Assembly (NCBI GenBank): GCA_910587235.1
Contig: CAJUKD010000019.1
Coordinates: forward strand, 1-43,967
Direction: 5' to 3'
DNA from: an uncultured Muribaculaceae bacterium
GTDB taxonomy: Bacteria > Bacteroidota > Bacteroidia > Bacteroidales > Muribaculaceae
DNA: 43,967 nt
Shown: in pieces, positions 42,434 to 43,967 of the stretch
Position numbering within the stretch: the first letter of the stretch is position 1
How the letters are laid out: each line of letters starts with the position of its first letter
Translations under genes and position numbers: made by a program
The notes under the pieces: model-generated
Database searches by the model: none
What the model saw: the letters and a program-made list of their open reading frames with translations, nothing else
Told to the model about the DNA's origin: nothing

Positions 42434-43228
42434 ATGAAACAATACCTCGACCTACTGCGCCATATTCTCGAGAACGGAAGCGACAAATCAGACCGCACCG
42501 GCACCGGCACGCGTTCCGTATTCGGATATCAGATGCGTTTCGACCTCGCCGACGGCTTCCCCTTGGTGACCACAAAGAAAACACATCTGAAATCGATAAT
42601 CCACGAACTCCTGTGGTTCCTGAAAGGCGACACCAACGTCCGCTACCTTCAGGAGAACGGAGTACGCATCTGGAACGAGTGGGCCGATCCCGACGGAGAA
42701 CTCGGACACATCTACGGCTACCAGTGGCGCTCATGGCCCGATTACGACGGCGGCTCTATCGACCAGATCGCACAAGCCGTCGACGATATCCGCCACAATC
42801 CCGACTCCCGACGCATCATCGTAAGCGCATGGAACGTAGCCGACTTGCCCAAGATGAACCTCCCGCCATGCCATGCGTTCTTCCAGTTCTACGTGGCCGG
42901 CGGACGCCTGAGCCTGCAACTCTACCAGCGCAGCGCCGATTGTTTTCTGGGCGTTCCATTCAACATCGCATCCTACGCTCTTCTGCTGCAAATGATGGCA
43001 CAGGTGACCGGCCTGCAAGCGGGAGAATTCGTCCACACCCTCGGCGACGCGCACATCTACACCAACCACTTCGACCAAGTGCGCCTGCAACTGAGCCGCG
43101 AACCCCGTCCGCTACCGAAAATGAATATCAACCCCGATGTAAAGGATATTTTCAGTTTCAACTACGACGACTTCACACTCGAAGGCTACGACCCGCACCC
43201 CCACATCAAAGGCATCGTGGCAGTTTAA
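42434..43228 (+). CDS. thyA: Thymidylate synthase
   Basis: The 264-aa enzyme methylates dUMP to dTMP using methylene-tetrahydrofolate. The length equals that of E. coli ThyA, and the catalytic Cys146 lies in NLPPCHAFFQFYV. The folate and dUMP loops SDRTGTGTRSVFGYQMRF, QRSADCFLGVPFNIASYA and HIYTNHFDQV are all present. The ATG at 42434 is preferred; the open frame begins with a TTG 15 nt earlier. It is followed by folA after 53 nt, the classical thyA-folA pairing, since dihydrofolate formed here is reduced by FolA. Confidence 0.98.
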   Translation: MKQYLDLLRHILENGSDKSDRTGTGTRSVFGYQMRFDLADGFPLVTTKKTHLKSIIHELLWFLKGDTNVRYLQENGVRIWNEWADPDGELGHIYGYQWRSWPDYDGGSIDQIAQAVDDIRHNPDSRRIIVSAWNVADLPKMNLPPCHAFFQFYVAGGRLSLQLYQRSADCFLGVPFNIASYALLLQMMAQVTGLQAGEFVHTLGDAHIYTNHFDQVRLQLSREPRPLPKMNINPDVKDIFSFNYDDFTLEGYDPHPHIKGIVAV

Positions 43229-43281
43229 AGGCAGGCTGCGACAACTCTCCCATAAACTTCAAACAATCAAACAAAAACTTA

Positions 43282-43773
43282 ATGCTGTCAATAATCGTAG
43301 CCATCGACCGCGACGGCGCCATAGGACGCGGCGGCGATCTTCTCTACAGAATCTCTGAAGATTTGAAGCGTTTCAAGACGCTTACAATGGGCAACACACT
43401 GATAATGGGACGACGCACCTTCGATTCTCTACCTCGCGGACCGCTGCCCGGCCGGCGAAACATAGTGGTATCACGCCGTGAAGGCCTGACAATCGAAGGA
43501 GCCGAGGTCTATCCAACTCTCGAGTCCGCCATTTCAGCGGCCGCCGACGGCCCCGGCGATGCCTTCGTGATCGGCGGTGCCGAAATCTACAGACAGACCC
43601 TCGCGGCAGCCGACCGGCTGTACCTGACCCTTATCGACGCGTCAAGCCCCGATGCCGACACATTCTTCCCTTCAATCGATCCCGAAGAATGGCAGGTGGA
43701 CGAACAGGAAGACGAGCGTGTCGACCCTAAATCGGGACTATGCTACCGCTATGTTAACCTTAAAAGGACATAA
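43282..43773 (+). CDS. folA: Dihydrofolate reductase
   Basis: The 163-aa enzyme reduces dihydrofolate to tetrahydrofolate with NADPH. It starts at ATG 43282 (MLSIIVAIDRDGAIGRGGDL) inside a much longer open frame whose upstream part overlaps thyA and is not coding. The acidic active-site residue is D27 (ISEDLKRFK); NADPH-binding motifs are MGRRTFDSLP and PGRRNIVVSR, followed by FVIGGAEIYR. It is probably transcribed with thyA and ends in a T-rich terminator. Position-specific trimethoprim sensitivity cannot be judged by eye. Confidence 0.96.
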   Translation: MLSIIVAIDRDGAIGRGGDLLYRISEDLKRFKTLTMGNTLIMGRRTFDSLPRGPLPGRRNIVVSRREGLTIEGAEVYPTLESAISAAADGPGDAFVIGGAEIYRQTLAAADRLYLTLIDASSPDADTFFPSIDPEEWQVDEQEDERVDPKSGLCYRYVNLKRT

Positions 43774-43793
43774 TACCGGCGCATTCGCGCTTT

Positions 43794-43819
43794 CAGCGAA
43801 CGCATTCCGCTGTTTTTTT
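43794..43819 (+). terminator. Intrinsic terminator of thyA-folA
   Basis: CAGCG (43794-43798) pairs with CGCTG (43808-43812), followed directly by T7 (43813-43819). It starts 20 nt after the folA stop. A nested weaker hairpin TTCGC/GCGAA lies just before it. Confidence 0.6.
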
Positions 43820-43840
43820 ACTTCTTTTTTGCACAAAGTA

Positions 43841-43871
43841 TTGCACAATTGAATTTTTAGTAGTACTTTTG
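43841..43871 (+). promoter_or_regulatory. Promoter of tRNA-Asn
   Basis: TTG at 43841-43843, a 20-nt spacer and TACTTTTG at 43864-43871 match the Bacteroidetes promoter. The tRNA begins about 41 nt downstream, which leaves a short 5' leader for processing. Confidence 0.7.
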
Positions 43872-43912
43872 CATCGCTAAAGTTCGGAAGAACAAGGCGT
43901 ATGGAAAATCAA

Positions 43913-43967
43913 GCTTCAATAGCTCAGTCGGTTAGAGCATCTGACTGTTAATCAGAGGGTCGTTGGT
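43913..43967 (+). tRNA. tRNA-Asn (GUU), 3' end cut by the window edge
   Basis: The first 55 nt of a tRNA are present: acceptor 5' strand 43913-43919, TA, D arm GCTC/GAGC, and anticodon stem TCTGA/TCAGA. The 7-nt loop C-T-G-T-T-A-A gives anticodon GUU (43947-43949), reading Asn codons AAC/AAU. The T arm and the 3' acceptor strand lie beyond the window. Confidence 0.93.

Noticed and set aside
42613..43281. Long open frame upstream of and continuous with folA, overlapping thyA.
   Set aside because: The Arg/Pro-rich translation is the +3 shadow of thyA; real DHFR homology begins at ATG 43282.

Overview
The window looks like a chromosomal segment of a Bacteroidales bacterium, most likely from the Muribaculaceae or a close relative. 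Three things point there. Promoters carry the Bacteroidetes -7 box TAnnTTTG, in several cases with a TTTG -33 box 18-20 nt upstream. There are type IX secretion (T9SS) and gliding-type genes (porU, gldD, gldE) together with cargo bearing T9SS-like C-terminal sorting domains. Several families are typical of the phylum: a DUF4254 protein next to a GT9 glycosyltransferase, and a SusB-free lone GH31 lipoprotein. The family-level assignment is inference. No phage, IS element, CRISPR array or rRNA was seen. The right edge cuts a tRNA-Asn gene.

Layout. Positions 58-15881 are entirely minus strand. Read in the direction of transcription they hold a glycan-surface group (DUF4254, GT9, ruvB, flippase, GT4), a 600-aa membrane-anchored protein of unknown function, a GH31 glycosidase, riboflavin synthase, a GH25 lysozyme-like enzyme, the T9SS sortase PorU and an acyl-ACP thioesterase. 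A small AT-richer island at 16138-16825 holds a HepT/MntA-type HEPN-nucleotidyltransferase toxin-antitoxin pair with its own promoter. Then come upp (plus) and a minus-strand block of gldE, gldD and a phosphopantetheinyl transferase. An orphan OmpR-type regulator, a Na/Pi cotransporter and a lipoprotein/outer-membrane pair follow. Next is a three-gene run (outer-membrane barrel, RsmI-like methylase, metallo-hydrolase).

Positions 27663-35621 hold three large secreted proteins: a three-module leucine-rich-repeat protein, a subtilisin-like protease and a 628-aa repeat protein. All have a signal peptide and a T9SS-like C-terminal domain. The last part is housekeeping: mtnN with an AlbA_2 ATP-binding protein (plus), S41 protease and mfd (minus), thyA and folA (plus), and tRNA-Asn.

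How the parts fit. PorU is the sortase that removes the C-terminal signal of T9SS cargo, and GldD/GldE belong to the gliding/secretion gene set. The three large secreted proteins are therefore plausible substrates of machinery partly encoded in the same window. The DUF4254-GT9-flippase-GT4 group probably builds a cell-surface glycan, possibly the LPS to which such cargo is attached. thyA and folA form the linked dTMP/tetrahydrofolate pair.

The most interesting unexplained material is non-coding or architectural. It includes a strong promoter feeding a roughly 200-nt structured leader at 24874-25105 and a candidate small transcript at 5237-5340. There is a 48-nt palindrome with a 9-nt period at 27600-27647, a REP-like hairpin bracketed by 11-bp direct repeats at 6069-6130, and a large inverted repeat carrying a promoter box at 15934-15995. 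The triple-module LRR protein also stands out.
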